A stretch of 64,000 bases of DNA from Cryptomeria japonica (Eukaryota; Streptophyta; Pinopsida; Cupressales; Cupressaceae). The position numbers and the translations under genes were made by a program. Under the pieces are notes generated by a model. It ran no database searches, was not told where the DNA came from, and saw only the letters and a program-made list of their open reading frames with translations. The stretch spans positions 525,200,137-525,264,136 of the forward strand of contig NC_081414.1 of the NCBI RefSeq assembly GCF_030272615.1. Direction: 5' to 3'. Shown here piece after piece: positions 34,967-47,367 of the stretch. Position 1 is the stretch's first letter. Each line of letters begins with the position of its first letter.

Positions 34967-37433
34967 TTTAGTGCCCCTCCTCGATCAGACTCTTTTTGGT
35001 CTTATGTTTTACTTCAGTGGATACATTATTGTATATTGATTCAGACTCTATGCAATGTTATTTCATGCCTTTCTGGATGTGTGGTGTATGATTTCATGCA
35101 ATATTTAATTACTTATGATTAATGTTATGTTTATGGATTATTGTCATTGACTTACACATTAGCTTCATATGTGCAATGTGCTATTTATATGTTTTGTGTT
35201 TGCAAGTGTATGGGATGTGAGGGGATGATTTTCCTTCACTCACTCCAGTGAGACATGGAACATCACGATTCTCCTTCATCGATGTGTGTTCCGTGTTTGT
35301 TTATATGTTTGTCTATATGCACGTGTGGTTCTTTGGTACAGGACATTGCAGGTACAAGAACCAGGTAGGTACGGGGTATCATCTCCACCTGGTTTCATAG
35401 GTCTAAGCATGCCTTATTTGTCTGATGGGAGTGGATGAGATAGTTGTGGTACCCTAACTTGATCCACAATTACACTCATGTGATTGTTGTTAGTCAGTCG
35501 TCTTTTTCGTTTGATCGGTATGCGAGTCATAGTGCTCTGGTTTTGGTCGTTTGTGAGTCATCATTTGATCATTCCTTATTTTGCATATTTTTTATTATTT
35601 GAATATTTATTTAATTGAGTGAATGATGCTATTTTTGTGTTGGCATAATTAGTTAATTATTATTCGCTTAAGTTTATTGATTTAATTAAATAAAAGAGTT
35701 GCTAGAATTAAATGGTTAAATTGGCTTATTTTATTGTGTTAAAGTTGTATTATTATATTGGGGAAAGAAATGAGTAAATGCCTTGCCATTTAAATTTTAA
35801 ATACTTGTGTTGAAAGATAGTTTCATGGAAATAGAAATGAAATAAATAAATAAAGGCATTTCCCTTTTTACCTTTTTTATTAGCTTTTGTATTTTGGAAT
35901 GTTGGAAAAGAATTGTTTATGGAAAAAGGTAAAGACTGATTTCCTTTACTTTTTAAATAGTTTTATTTTGATTGGCTAGGAAAAAAATTTCAACCTAAAA
36001 GTTTAGGTTGAAATTATATTTTTCCCATATATTCCTGGAAGTTCAAGGGAAGAGGGAGGCAGATTTTTGAATGCAAAATTTGGAAAACTCATTTGGAAGG
36101 AGGAACTTGGATTTGGATTTGGTTGGCAAGATTTGAACTCTTCCACAAGTTGTTTCCTCAATTGCTTTGAAGGTTGGATAGTCTTCTTCATGTTTTTGTA
36201 ATTAAATTTTGAATGTTTGAGTTTTCTTCTTGTGTGTTTGAAATATTAGAAAATCTCTTTGAAGATTCTTGTTGAATGTTGGATTGAAAGAAAGAGTAGT
36301 TGCTTTTTAGTATTTTGTTGATTTTCTATTTGTTGTTTGTTATTTGTTCTTACAAAATCTAGTTCTTAGTTTATTTCCTCTATTTGGTATAGAAAGAAAT
36401 GTGTGCATATTGGAAGGAAATGGTTCAATTTTCTATTTGTTGTTTGTTATTTGTTCTTGCAAAATCTAGTTCTTAGTTTATTTCCTCTATTTGGTATAGA
36501 AAGAAATAGATCTAGTTTTCTATGTGTTTACTAGTTTCTATTTGCCCAAGATTTGGGGTTTATGTTGGCAAAATTGTTAAAATTGCCTCTTGCATGATGC
36601 AAGGATTCTTCCTTTGTGAGAAGAAGTGAAGAAATTTATCAAATCCTTCTTATCTCTCTTAAGTTCTTCTGATTTTGTTGAAGACCTTGATGTATTTGGG
36701 GCTTTTGTGTTTAATTAGTTTTCAAATTTCCTTATTAAAATATATCGTGCCAAAATTTTGGATATGCTACATATTGGGTCTTTTTACTAGTAAATGTTCT
36801 GGGAATGTTTTGATTTTAAAATTAAATTAAAAAAAATAAAATATTAAATAATATATTAAACCTAGCCCACGTGGTGGGCTAATCCCACCATGTGGGATCG
36901 TAGTGGCTTGCTACCATGGGTAGAAGCACTACCGGTCGATAGTGACTACTACGTGGGTAGAAACACTACTAGTCGATAGGACTGCTACCGGTCGGTAGCA
37001 ACACTGTCGGTCGGTAGCAGTAGCAGTCCTACCAACCAATAGTGTTGCTACCGGTCAGTAGCAGCACTACCGGTTGATAGGATTGCTATAAGTCAGTAGA
37101 AGCACTACCGGTCGGTAGTGACTGCTACTAGTGGTAGCAGTAGTACCGGCGGTAGTGCTTGCTACTGGTCGATAGCAGCACTACTGACAGGTAGTGCCTG
37201 CGGCCGTCCGACAACAGCAGTACCTGCGGGTAGGGCTTTTCCCACCACCGGGATTATATCTTCTTCGCAATGCATTTTAACATGCCGCTACTTTTTTATA
37301 ATATAATGAAATTTAAAGGTTATTTTTAATGTTAGTTTATAAGTTAATTTTTATATGTTAGTTTTGTTATTAATTTATTAAATTTCCTTGTAAATAATTA
37401 TTTATATATATCTATATATATTTATGTATATAA

Positions 37434-37464
<31 letters not shown>

Positions 37465-39148
37465 TATTTTATTGTAAATCGAGGCTTTGGATTGTTAAAT
37501 TGAATTGATAAATTTAGATTTAATGTGGAAATATATAATGTGTTTTAATTTGATTCATATTTTTATTTGGTTAAATATTTCATATGGATTTTGTTACTTT
37601 GTTGGAATTTTGAATTGGAAATTATATAGAATTGAATGACATTTTGAATAATGCATTGAATGAAGGGTGTTTTCATTTAATTTTCAATCAATGAATTTGC
37701 AAGTGTTATGATGCTGATTTTCTCAAAGATTGTCTGAGTGCGTACTTAGTGAATTAGCTTTCCTTGCAAAGAGTATTATTGGTGGTTATTTATCTTCTTT
37801 GATTCAGTCATCCTGTTGTGGCGTATTTGGTATCTTTTGACCAAGTGATTTCTGATGACCTCGTTGTATTAACCATGTAGTGTTTTTCCTTATGGTTAGC
37901 CAAGAGTTAGTATGTCCTTGTTTTGGCCACTTGTATTTGGATAGTGGTGTTATGGTTGTCTGCTTTGCCATAGGGTCCTCGTAGAGTGACCATGTTTGTT
38001 TAGTGTCCTTTGAGAGAGTGGATTTTGAGTGGGGGCCACGCCCGAAGTGGATGTAAGGATAACCCCTCGAAAGTCCGATAATAAGTGATAACCTAATAAT
38101 TGATTAGGGGGATGGGTAGTTTATAACATTATATAAGATATTGTACCCGTACATGGTCAAGTGCTCGTATAGGCTCAAGATGTAGTGGGAAGGCTTGGAA
38201 TGGAAAACCAACCACCTTGTCTTCATGAAAGGTTGGTAGGGTCTGCATGAGACTTAGATGGAGCTGGAGGTTCGAGAAAGGTTACTAGGATAACCCAAGA
38301 TGGGGGTCGGGACCTATGGAGGCCTACCTAGGGTAACCATCATAAGCTATGCGATGACACTCTCTCTTTAGGGTCACTAGTGTATTGTGTTGTCGAGTCA
38401 CTTGAGTATTGTGCTGTTGAGTCACCTGGAATATTGTGGAGTCATATTGTACTGTTATTGAGTTGTATTGTTATGTCGACCATGTCATGCTTTTTCTTGC
38501 TTGAGGGTCCTCTTCTATCTCCTAGCATGGTGGGGTGATTCCATTTTGGGATCACATGGTTGGGTGGTAGTTCCACTTCCCATCGGATGTTCTTTTTCAT
38601 ACCTTCTTGTGAGGATTGGCTTCGCAAGTGTTCCTATGGTTCATGACTCATGCTCTATCTCATGTTGGAGATTATTGTTCTTTGGAGACCTATGTGGTCA
38701 ATTGTATAAATGAAATTATGTAACCTTGTAATTTGGTAAAGTTGTAATCTTTATATGTATTATTGAAAGCCATGTATTTTTATGGTCAGTGTAATCCTAA
38801 GTTTTGGATGCTATTTATCAGCTTTCTCTACGATTTGTGTAAATCCTTTATTTAAGAGAAAATTGTATTGTATCATTTCAATCTTTCAATGGTGTAATCT
38901 ATTATTGTAAACGGTTTATTATGTTCAATGAGTAATGATGGATAATTGGATTAATTGTAATTATGGAATTTAACTTTTAGTTTAATTCTTCGTTGGTAAC
39001 CCTTTAGGAATTCTGGTGTTAGTCTTCCGCTTGTGTTATTATTGTGCAATGTAGTAATTTAATGCACTTAATGTTATTTATACTTTTTTAAAAAAAAATT
39101 CACCTTTAGTTGGTGGTTTTCCTTTGGGGTTCCTGGTGGGGCATTACA
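34967..39148 (+). repeat. Element 4 5' LTR (4,182 bp)
   Basis: It runs from TTTAGTGCCCCTCC (decayed from TGTAGTACCCC) to GGGGCATTACA. It contains a CTACCGGTCGGTAG palindrome cluster and a TA microsatellite near 37,405-37,460. The frames drawn in it (for example 38,468-38,713) recur imperfectly in the 3' LTR and are not genes. Confidence 0.9.
36893..37215. repeat. Cluster of CTACCGGTCGGTAG-type palindromes
   Basis: A dozen or more copies of CACTACCGGTCGGTAG(T/C) alternate with GCTAC and GGTAGCA words. Each copy is a near palindrome, and the copies sit in both orientations about 20-30 bp apart. A shorter version is in the 3' LTR at 47,215-47,362, so copy number has changed between the LTRs. 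Confidence 0.8.
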
Positions 39149-39150
39149 TT

Positions 39151-39162
39151 TGGTATCAGAGT
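39151..39162 (+). promoter_or_regulatory. Element 4 primer-binding site
   Basis: TGGTATCAGAGT, two bases after the 5' LTR, is complementary to initiator tRNA-Met but for the last base. Confidence 0.87.
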
Positions 39163-39302
39163 CCATGTTTCAATACTGGGTACTCTAGGTCTGTAGTGAG
39201 CCCATCCAACTAGACCTTTTGATTAGGTCTTAGTGGTTGTGATTTCCTTGTTTATATCCTTGTCATAGATCTGAACCTTTTTCTCTTGTGCAGTGTTAGG
39301 TC

Positions 39303-39588
39303 ATGGCTAGGAGAGCCAAGGGTAGTGGTCATGTTGGTGGCTGCAATGAAGGCAGAGGAGGAGGATGGGGTCAAGGTTGTGACCGCCATAGTCCTTCGCC
39401 ACCACCCCTTCATGCGAGTGCGGATCTGGATCAGTCTGTTCATCAAGATGAACAACATTTAGGAGAGCAGGTTTCCAAAAGGGAAGAGTTGTGATAGATG
39501 TTTTAGGAGGTTCTATCTAGACTAGGATCCAGACCTGAGGCTGATCAACCCATCCATGCTCAGATTGAGGAGTCGCATCAGTAGATTC

Positions 39589-39620
<32 letters not shown>

Positions 39621-40590
39621 TGAGATCTCCTAGAAGGAGAGAGGTTTGATTAGACTAGGACTCGACTACCTTTTGACACATAAGGGACTTGATGAGGTCC
39701 CATCCTCCTTTCTTTGACAGTAAAGGCACCGGTCTCAAGGCAGAGACCTGACTTATCCATTTAGATCAGTGTTTTGCCATGTATCCATATGGTAGCAACA
39801 CCAAGGTGAGATGCGCTATCATGCATCTCAAGAGCTTTGCATCTATCTGGTGCCAATTAGAGGAGGAGAGGATTAGTGTGAGCATTAACACCGTACCATG
39901 GGAGATTTTTCTAGAGAGATTCTATTTCTCTCACCCTAGTGGAGGCAGTCTCGAGCAAACAAGTTCTATTCTTTGTGCCAGTTTGGTATGTCACTAGATT
40001 AGTTTGAGTATAGGTTCTATGAGCTCAAACAATATGTCGGTATTGGCAATGATGAAGCGATGCTTGTTCAACACTTCTTGAGGGGTCTAAACGACCGCAT
40101 CAGTGGAGGAGTGAGAGTGTTTGAGCCTGCTTCAATAAAGGTAGCCATGGTGAAAGCCAGGCTGGTGGAGCAGAATCTTGGTCATGCTTATGGTGGTCAG
40201 TCTCGAGTGTAGATCGGGAGTGTACCTTTCAGTGGGGCTAGAGTTTGAGGGAATTATTCCCAGACTGCTGCACCTTTTAGGGGTCCTCAGGCACCCGCTA
40301 AGGGTGGGCAGCAGCCGCAGCCGCCAGGAACAAAACAATTTCAGGGCCAGCAGGGTGGCAACTCTCAACATATGATGAATAGGAACTGGCAGAGGGGTAG
40401 GCAGAGTTTCCCAGGGCAGATCTCTCAGGGTGCATCTCAGGCCCCTAGTAAGGGAAGCTTTCAGTAGTCCAGTGGGCCATCTGGGAGTAGAGGACCTGGT
40501 AGGGGAGCTTCTTCTCCTGTGGACGGTTTGGTCACATAGTCGCTTAGTGCCCTCAGCGTTCTCACCAAACGGGTAGTCAAAGGCCAGCAA
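39303..40590 (+). pseudogene. Element 4 gag
   Basis: The gag protein builds the particle and binds the RNA. The start is ATG at 39,303 (MARRAKGSGHVGG), 140 bases after the primer-binding site. The first frame stops at 39,492. A (GA)n run near 39,597-39,620 and frame changes follow. Conserved gag blocks then appear: KVRCAIMHLKSFASIWCQLE, FYELKQYVGIGNDEAMLVQH and FLRGLNDRISGG, RLVEQNLGHAYGG, then a Gly/Gln-rich stretch. A degenerate zinc knuckle (CGRFGHI) near 40,520 has lost its first Cys and has a stop just before its last one. The gene is dead. Confidence 0.85.
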
Positions 40591-40598
40591 CATCAGAG

Positions 40599-41310
40599 TT
40601 GATAGTGGGGGATGCAAGTAGATCCCATAGAGTATTTGCAACGGTTGATGACCACCAGGTTGAGCATCAGGGTATAGTGCTTGAGGCTACAGGTGTGTTG
40701 TGTGGTATCCCTATCTCTATACTTTTTGACTCTGGTGCTTCAGATTCTTTCATTTCTTCATCCATTGTGGAGCGGTGCGGGCTCGCATCTGCTAAGCAAG
40801 AAGATAGGTGACAAGTAGAGTTGGCTACTGATGTACGTGTGTCTGTCGATGCCTTCTTTCCTAGTTGTGAGTTGGACCTAGGACCCTTTGTTACTTCAGT
40901 TGACCTTCGAGTCATTCCTTTGGGGTCCTATGGAGTTGTTTTGGGGATGGATTGGCTATCATTTCATAGCACTCATGTAGACTATCATCTGAAGATAGTA
41001 GAGTGTTTAAATGACCATGGCAAGAAAGTGGGGATTGTTTGAATTCAGAGATCGATATCCTTATGTATGATTTCCGCTATGCAACTTAAGCGGTGTATGT
41101 GAAAAGGCTGTCATCTTTTTGCAGTTGCTCTTGAGGATGTGGATGAGGAAGAGAGTTGAGAAATCACTCTTGATGCTCACCCTATCCTTCGAGAGTATGA
41201 TGATGTGTTTCCTTTAGATATTCCTAGTATGCCTCTGAAGTGAGACATAGATTTTTGCATTGACTTGATTCCTGGTGTGGAACCTATATCGAGAGCTCCA
41301 AATTGGATGA
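40599..41310 (+). pseudogene. Element 4 aspartic protease
   Basis: This protease would cut the polyprotein. The active site ILFDSGASDSFIS places the catalytic Asp at codon 40,728-40,730 and looks intact. A TGA at 40,809 follows. The flap and C-terminal lobe continue to VIPLGSYGVVLGMDWLSFH near 40,950, and the linker EYDDVFPLDIPSMPL leads to the reverse transcriptase. Further stops lie near 41,040, 41,100, 41,158 and 41,243. Confidence 0.87.
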
Positions 41311-42760
41311 CAACTCAGGAGTAGAGTGAGTTGAAGTTGCAGATGGGGGAATTGTTGGCCAAGGGGTTCATTCATCCTAGTGTTTCTCCTTGGGGTGCGC
41401 CTGTTATCTTTGTTAAGAAGAAGGATGGTTCTCTTCGGTTATGCATTGATTACCGACAGCTGAATAAGGTAACCATCAAGAATCGATATCCATTTCCTCG
41501 TATATATATGATCTTTTTTATCAGGTAAAGGGAGCCAAGGTGTTTTCTAAGATTGATCTGAAGTTTGGGTATCATCAGTTGCGCATTCATGGTGCAAACA
41601 TTCATAGAACAACATTTCATACTCATTATGGTCACTATGAGTTCACAGTGTATCCATTTGGGTTGACAAACGCACCTTCTATTTTCATGAGCCTCATGAA
41701 TGGGGTTTTTTGCACCTACCTTGATCATTTTGTCCTTGTGCTCTTGGATGACATATTGATTTATTCTAGATCTATGGAAGAGCATGAGGGCCACTTGCGA
41801 CAGGTATTGCAGTGCTTGAGGGAGAATCAGCTTTATGCCAACTTGGCAAAGTGTGATTTCTTTCAGTTAGAGGTGAACTATCTTGGTCATATAGTTTTGG
41901 GAGAAGGTGTATCCATGGATCCTTCTAAGATCCAAGCCATTGTAGATTGGCCAACATTGACCAATGTTTCAGAGGTTCAAAGTTTTATGGGTTTGGCAAG
42001 ATATTACCATCGCTTTGTTTAGAGTTTTTCTCAGATAGGTCACCCAATCACTTCTCTTCAGAGGAAAGGGAAGAAGTTTGTTTGGTCAAAGCAGTGCGAG
42101 TTAGCATTTTGTACCTTGAAGGAACTCCTTGTTAGTGCTCCAATTTTGGAAATTCTTGATCCATCCAAAGATTTTATGGTATATATAGATGCCTCTTTAG
42201 AAGGTATAGGTGCAGTGCTTATGCAGAATGGATGTGTAGTTGCCTATGAGTCTTGCAAACTCAAGGACCATGAGTTGAACTATCCAGTTCATGACTTGGA
42301 GTTGGTAGTTGTAGTACATGTGTTGGTTAGATGGTGACATTTCTTGTTGGGGCATCGGTTTGAGTTGCATAGTGATCACCGTAATTTGCAGTATATTTTC
42401 AAGCAACCAAACTTGAATGCTCAACAACGAAGATGGATGGAATTCCTCTGCGAGTATGATTTTGAGGTTCGATATATTCAAGAGAAACAGAATGTAGTGG
42501 TAGATGCTTTGAGTCATAGGCAACATGAGGTTGCATTATTGTCCATTGGAGTGGACTTGAGAGAGATAATTCTTGGAGTTCTTCCTCAGGACACTTGGTA
42601 TCAGGATGTTAGAGCCGTGACGGAGTCCGAAAGGCCATTAGAGGGTAGACATTCTAGATATAATCTTGAGGCAAATGGTCTTCTTCGACATCTTGGATGG
42701 ATCTATGTACCTCCTTTGGAGGGTCTTCGTATTTTGATCATGACCGAGGCCCATCGTGTA
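41311..42760 (+). pseudogene. Element 4 reverse transcriptase and RNase H
   Basis: The RT starts with [20 protein letters not shown] and [21 protein letters not shown] frameshift with an AT-rich insertion near 41,500 moves to the frame of 41,540 ([16 protein letters not shown]). The catalytic Asp pair is in [14 protein letters not shown], and the family's usual F-x-DD reads L-L-DD here. A TAG lies near 42,020. RNase H follows with the first Asp in FMVYIDASLEGIGAVL and a later Asp in HSDHRNLQYIF; a TGA at 42,335 separates them. Stops are mostly single-base C-to-T products. Confidence 0.9.
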
Positions 42761-43993
42761 CCTTAATCAGCACACCCTAGTGTCAAGAAGATGTACGCAG
42801 ATCTTAGACATATATATCATTGGGCTGGTATGAAATGTGACATTGCTGATTTTGTGTCGAAGTGTTTGGAATGTTAGTGGGTGAAGGCAGAGCATCAGCA
42901 CCCTGCAAGGCTTTTACAACCTAATTTGGTACTGGATTGGAAATGGGATATCATTTCCATGGATTTCATAGTGGGGTTGCCTATTTATTCACGTCGTCAT
43001 GATGCCAACATGGTCATTGTTGATAGATTGACCAAAGTTGCTCATTTTGTTCCTATTCGATCAGCTTATACAACAACAATGGTGGCACGAGTCTTCTTGG
43101 AAGATGTGGCGAGCTTGCATGGGATTCCAAGGCAGATCATTTCTGATAGAGATCCTATCTTTACTTCAGCATTGTGGACCTCACTTCAGCATGCTTTGGG
43201 GACCCAATTGAACTTTAGTTCAGCTTATCACCCAAAGACTGATGGTTAGACTGAGCATGTGAATTAGGTATTGGAGGACATGCTTCACATGTACATTATG
43301 GACCAGCAGTCATGTTGGGAGGAATATCTTTGCCATTTATAGTTTGCTTATAAAAATGGATATCACAACTCTATAGGTATGTCTCCCTTTCAGGCATTGT
43401 ATGGTCATCCTTTTCGTACTCCTTTGAGTTGGGATCGATTAGAGGATAGGGTGAGTTTAGGATCAGATATGCTTTGAGAGATGGAGCAGTAGGTTGAGAA
43501 AATTCATGGGCATTTGGTTGTTGCTCAGGATAGGCAAAAGAAGTATGTTGATGCTCATAGAGTGGATCATCAGTTTTCAGTTGGTGACTGTGTGCTCTTG
43601 AGAGTGCATCCGTGGAAGAGTCTGATCCATTATGGAAAGGGTTCTAATTTGGTGCCTCATTTTGTTGGCCCTTTGGAGATCCTTGAGAGGATAGGACATG
43701 TTGCCTACCATATTGCCTTGCCACCGAGTCTATCCCGTATCCACGATGTCTTTCATGTTTCTGTTCTTTGACCTTATCATCTTGATGTGACTCGTGTTCT
43801 TGATTGGAACACTTTGCAAGTCGAGGATGGGTAGCTTTCCATGGAGCCCATGTGCATTCTTCAGCCTCAGGATTTGAACCTCAGGGGTCATACCATCGAC
43901 CAAGTAAGAGTCCTATGGAACCCAAGTGATGAGACCTCAGTGACATGGGAGGATGCAACAAAGATGAGAAAGCTTTATTCTTATTTGTTTTAG
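42761..43993 (+). pseudogene. Element 4 integrase and chromodomain
   Basis: Integrase inserts the DNA copy. An N-terminal zinc-binding block ends in KCLEC near 42,870. The core has the first catalytic Asp in ISMDFIVGLP, the second in IISDRDPIFTS and the Glu in TEHVNQ just after a TAG at 43,247. The C-terminal domain (GDCVLLRVHPWK, PHFVGPLEILERIGHVAYHI, LSRIHDVFHVSVL) ends in a TGA at 43,769. A chromodomain-like tail, VRVLWNPSDETSVTWEDATK, follows to the TAG at 43,991, right before the polypurine tract. Chromodomains in this family steer integration to particular chromatin. Confidence 0.9.
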
Positions 43994-44017
43994 GCTTCCA
44001 GGAGTAAGCCTAGTTTT

Positions 44018-44028
44018 GGGGGGGAGGA
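44018..44028 (+). promoter_or_regulatory. Element 4 polypurine tract
   Basis: GGGGGGGAGGA directly precedes the TGTAGTACCCC start of the 3' LTR. Confidence 0.85.
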
Positions 44029-44738
44029 TGTAGTACCCCTCCTTGATTAGACTCTTTTTGGTCTTATGTTTGACTTTAGTTGATTGTTCAGTGGATACAT
44101 TATTGTATATTTATTTAGACTCTATGCAATGTTATTTCATGCATTTTAGGATGTGTGGTGTATGCTTTCATGTAGTATTTCATTACTTATGATTAATGTT
44201 ATGCTTATGGATAATTTTCATGTACTGACACATATACTTCATATGTGTGATGTGCTATTTATATGTTTCATGTTTACAAGTGTATGGGATGCAAGGGGAT
44301 TATTTTCCTTCACTCACTCTGGTGAGATAGGGAATGCCATGATTCTCTTTCATTGGTGTGTGTGTCGTGTCTGTTTATATGTTTGTCTATATGCATGTGT
44401 GGTTCTTTGGCACAGAACATTGTAGGTATAAGTACTGGGTAGGTACGGGGTATCGACTCCACCTGGCTTCATAGGTCTGAGCGTACCTTATTTGTCTGAT
44501 GGGAGTGGAGGAGATAGTTGTGGGACCCTAACTTGACCCACAGTTACACTCATGTGAGTGTTGTTAGTCAATCATTTTTTCTGTTTGACCAGTATGCGAT
44601 TCGTAGTGCTTTGGTTTTGGTCGTTTGTGAGTCATCATTTGATCTTTCCTCGTTTTACGTATTTTTGATTATTTTAATAGTTATTTAATTGAGTGAATGA
44701 TTTTTTTTTGTGTTGGCGTAATTAGTTAATTATTATTT
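44029..44738 (+). repeat. Element 4 3' LTR, truncated first piece
   Basis: It matches 34,967-35,664 in the 5' LTR and stops after TTAGTTAATTATTATT, where the 5' LTR reads on into CGCTTAAG. The remaining LTR does not follow directly. Confidence 0.85.
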
Positions 44739-44975
44739 TTTATTTTTTATTTTTTATTGGTAATTGGCCGAAGCCTGAATAACTTTTGACTGGAGCTATG
44801 AACCAGTGGGGACATAGTAGGGAGCCCCATCCCCATTACATATCTTTGAATTATTATTATTATTATGTTTGATTTGATTGACCCCAACACCTTCCCATCC
44901 TATGGAAGGCCAAGAGTCACAGCTTAAAATTCTACTTCAGATGTCCCTATTGGGAGTTGAACTTGGGTCTCTAAA
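44739..44975 (-). mobile_element. SINE-like filler, 5'-truncated
   Basis: On the - strand this 237-bp piece has a B-box-like word GTTCAACTCC near 44,957-44,966, no A box, and ends in an A-rich tail of TAAAAAATAAAAAATA type. That fits the 3' part of a tRNA-derived SINE. No target duplication can be drawn, because the LTR does not resume after it; the 5'-flank copy does. It could also be unrelated filler DNA. Confidence 0.4.
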
Positions 44976-45183
44976 TCCATATGTGACCATTTACTTAATT
45001 GCAACATCATTGAAATCATATAAAGCAATCATCAATTAGGCATGCATACATGAATCATAACATCATCAACATAAGTACTGAAATCAAACATAATATGGGA
45101 TATATAATATCCAATAATATCAAATCATTTGTCAAATAGTATCTAAATCCATAGTGCATCAAAGTAATGTAGCAAATGATAAG
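44976..45183 (+). repeat. Duplicate of the Element 4 5' flank (34,759-34,966)
   Basis: The 208 bp that precede the 5' LTR outside the element recur here, inside the 3' end, again directly followed by an LTR start (TATAGTACCCCTCC). Differences are few. A host flank inside the element shows a rearrangement after insertion. Confidence 0.85.
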
Positions 45184-45422
45184 TATAGTACCCCTCCTCG
45201 ATCAGACTCTTTTTGGTCTTATATTTGACTTCAGTTGACTGTTCAATGGATACATTATATGGGATATATAATATCCAATAATATCAAATCATTTGTCAAA
45301 TAGTATCTAAATCCATAGTGCATCAAAGTAATGTAGCAAATGATAAGTATAGTACCCCTCCTCGATCAGACTCTTTTTGGTCTTATATTTGACTTCAGTT
45401 GACTGTTCAATGGATACATTAT
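45095..45422 (+). repeat. 164-bp perfect tandem duplication
   Basis: The units 45,095-45,258 and 45,259-45,422 look identical by eye. Each holds about 90 bp of flank copy and 75 bp of LTR start, so the LTR start is present twice more. Confidence 0.88.
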
Positions 45423-47214
45423 TGTATATTGATTCAGACTCTATGTGATGTTATTTCATGCCTTTCTGGATGTGTGGTGTATGCTTTCATGCAATATTTC
45501 ATTACTTATGATTAATGTTATGTTTATGGATTATTGTCATTGACTGACACATTTGCTTCATATGTGCAATGTGCTATTATACGTTTCGTGTTTGCAAGTG
45601 TATGGGATGCGAGGGGATGATTTTCCTTCACTCACTCTAGTGAGACATAGAATGTCATGATTCTCCTTCATCGATGTGTGTGCCATGTTTGTTTATATGT
45701 TTGCCTATATGCACGTGTGGTTATTTGGTGCAGGACATTACAGGTACAAGTACCGGGTAGGTACGGGGTATCGTCTCCACCTGGTTTCATAGGTCTGAGC
45801 GTGCCTTATTTGTCTGATGGGAGTGGATGAGATAGTTGTGGGACCCTAACTTGACCCACAGTTACACTCATGTGAGTGTTGTTAGTCAGTCGTCTTTTCC
45901 GTTTGATCGGTATGCGAGTCGTAGTGCTTTGGTTTTGGTCGTTTGTGAGTCATCGTTTGATCATTCCTTATTTTGCATATTTTCAATTATTTGAATAGTT
46001 ATTTAATTGAGTGAATGATGCTATTTTTTTGTTGGCGTAATTAGTTAATTATTATGCTCTTAAGTTTATTGATTTAATTAAATAAAGGAGTTGCTAGAAT
46101 TAAATGGTTAGATTGGCTTATTTTATTGTCTTAAAATTGTATTATTATATTGGGGAAAGAAATGAGTAAATGCCTTGCCATTTAAATTTTAAATACTTGT
46201 GTTGAAAGATAGTATCATGGAAATGGAAATGAAATAAATAAATAAAGGCATTTCCCATTTTACCTTTTTTATTAGCTTTTGTATTTTGGAATGTTGGAAA
46301 AGAATTGTTTATGGAAAAAGGTAAAGTCTGATTTCCTTTACTTTTTAAATAGTTTTATTCTGATTGGCTGGGAAAAACTTTTCAACCTAAAAGTTTAGGT
46401 TGAAATTATATTTTTCCCATATATTCCTAGAAGTTCACGGGAAGAGGGAGGCATATTTTTGAATGCAAAAATTGGAAAACTCATTTGGAAGGAGGAACTT
46501 GGATTTGGATTTGGTTGGGAAGATTGGAACTCTTCCACAAGTTGCTTCCTTGATTGCTTTGAAGGTTGAATAGTCTTCTTCATGTTTTTGCAATTAAATT
46601 TTGAATATTTGAGTTTTCTTCCCGTGTGTTTGAAGAATTGGAAAATCTCTTTGAAGATTCTTGTTGAATGTTGGATTGAAAGAAAGAGTAGTTGTTATTG
46701 AGTATTTTGTTGAATTCAAATCAAATGCATGCATATTGGAAGGAAATGGTTCAATTTTCTATTTGTTGTTTGTTATTTGTTCTTGCAAAATCTAGTTCTG
46801 GGTTTATTTCCCTTGTTTTGGTATAGAAAGAAATAGATTTAGTTTTCTATGTGTTTACTAGTTTCTATTTGCCCAATATTTGGGATTTATGTTGGCAAAA
46901 TTGTTAAAATTGCCTCTTGTATGATGCAAGGATTCTTCCTGTGTGAGAAGAAGTGAAGAAATTTATCAAATCCTTCTAATCTCTCTTAAATTCTTCTAAT
47001 TTTGCCCAAAATCTTGATGTATTTGGGGCTTTTGTGTTTAATTAGTTTTCAAATTTCCTTATTAAAATATATCATGCCAAAATTTTAGATATGTTGCATA
47101 CTGGGACTTTTTACTAGTAAATGTTTTGGGAATATTTTGATTTTAAAATTAAATTGAAAAAAAATAATATATTAAACCTAGCCCACGTGGTGGGCTAATC
47201 CCACCGCGTGGGAC

Positions 47215-47362
47215 GGTAGTGTCTTGCTACCACAGGTAGCAGCACTACCGGTCGGTAGTGGCTGCTATGTGGGTAGAAGCACTACTGGTCGGTAGTGGCT
47301 GCTACATGGATAGCAGCACTACTGGTCGGTAGGACTGCTACCGGTCAGTAGTAGCACTGCCA
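47215..47362. repeat. CTACCGGTCGGTAG-type palindromes, 3' LTR copy
   Basis: A shorter counterpart of the 36,893-37,215 cluster, cut by the following insertion. Confidence 0.75.
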
Positions 47363-47367
47363 ACAGG

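Noticed and set aside
36893-37215. Possible CRISPR-like array because of regularly spaced palindromes
   Set aside because: The spacers are themselves variants of the repeat, the DNA is plant LTR sequence, and there are no cas genes.
37118-37306. + strand 62-codon frame
   Set aside because: It reads through the CTACCGG palindrome cluster and LTR sequence.
44739-44975. Possible functional tRNA gene from a B-box-like word
   Set aside because: There is no A box, no cloverleaf and an A-rich tail; SINE-like at best.
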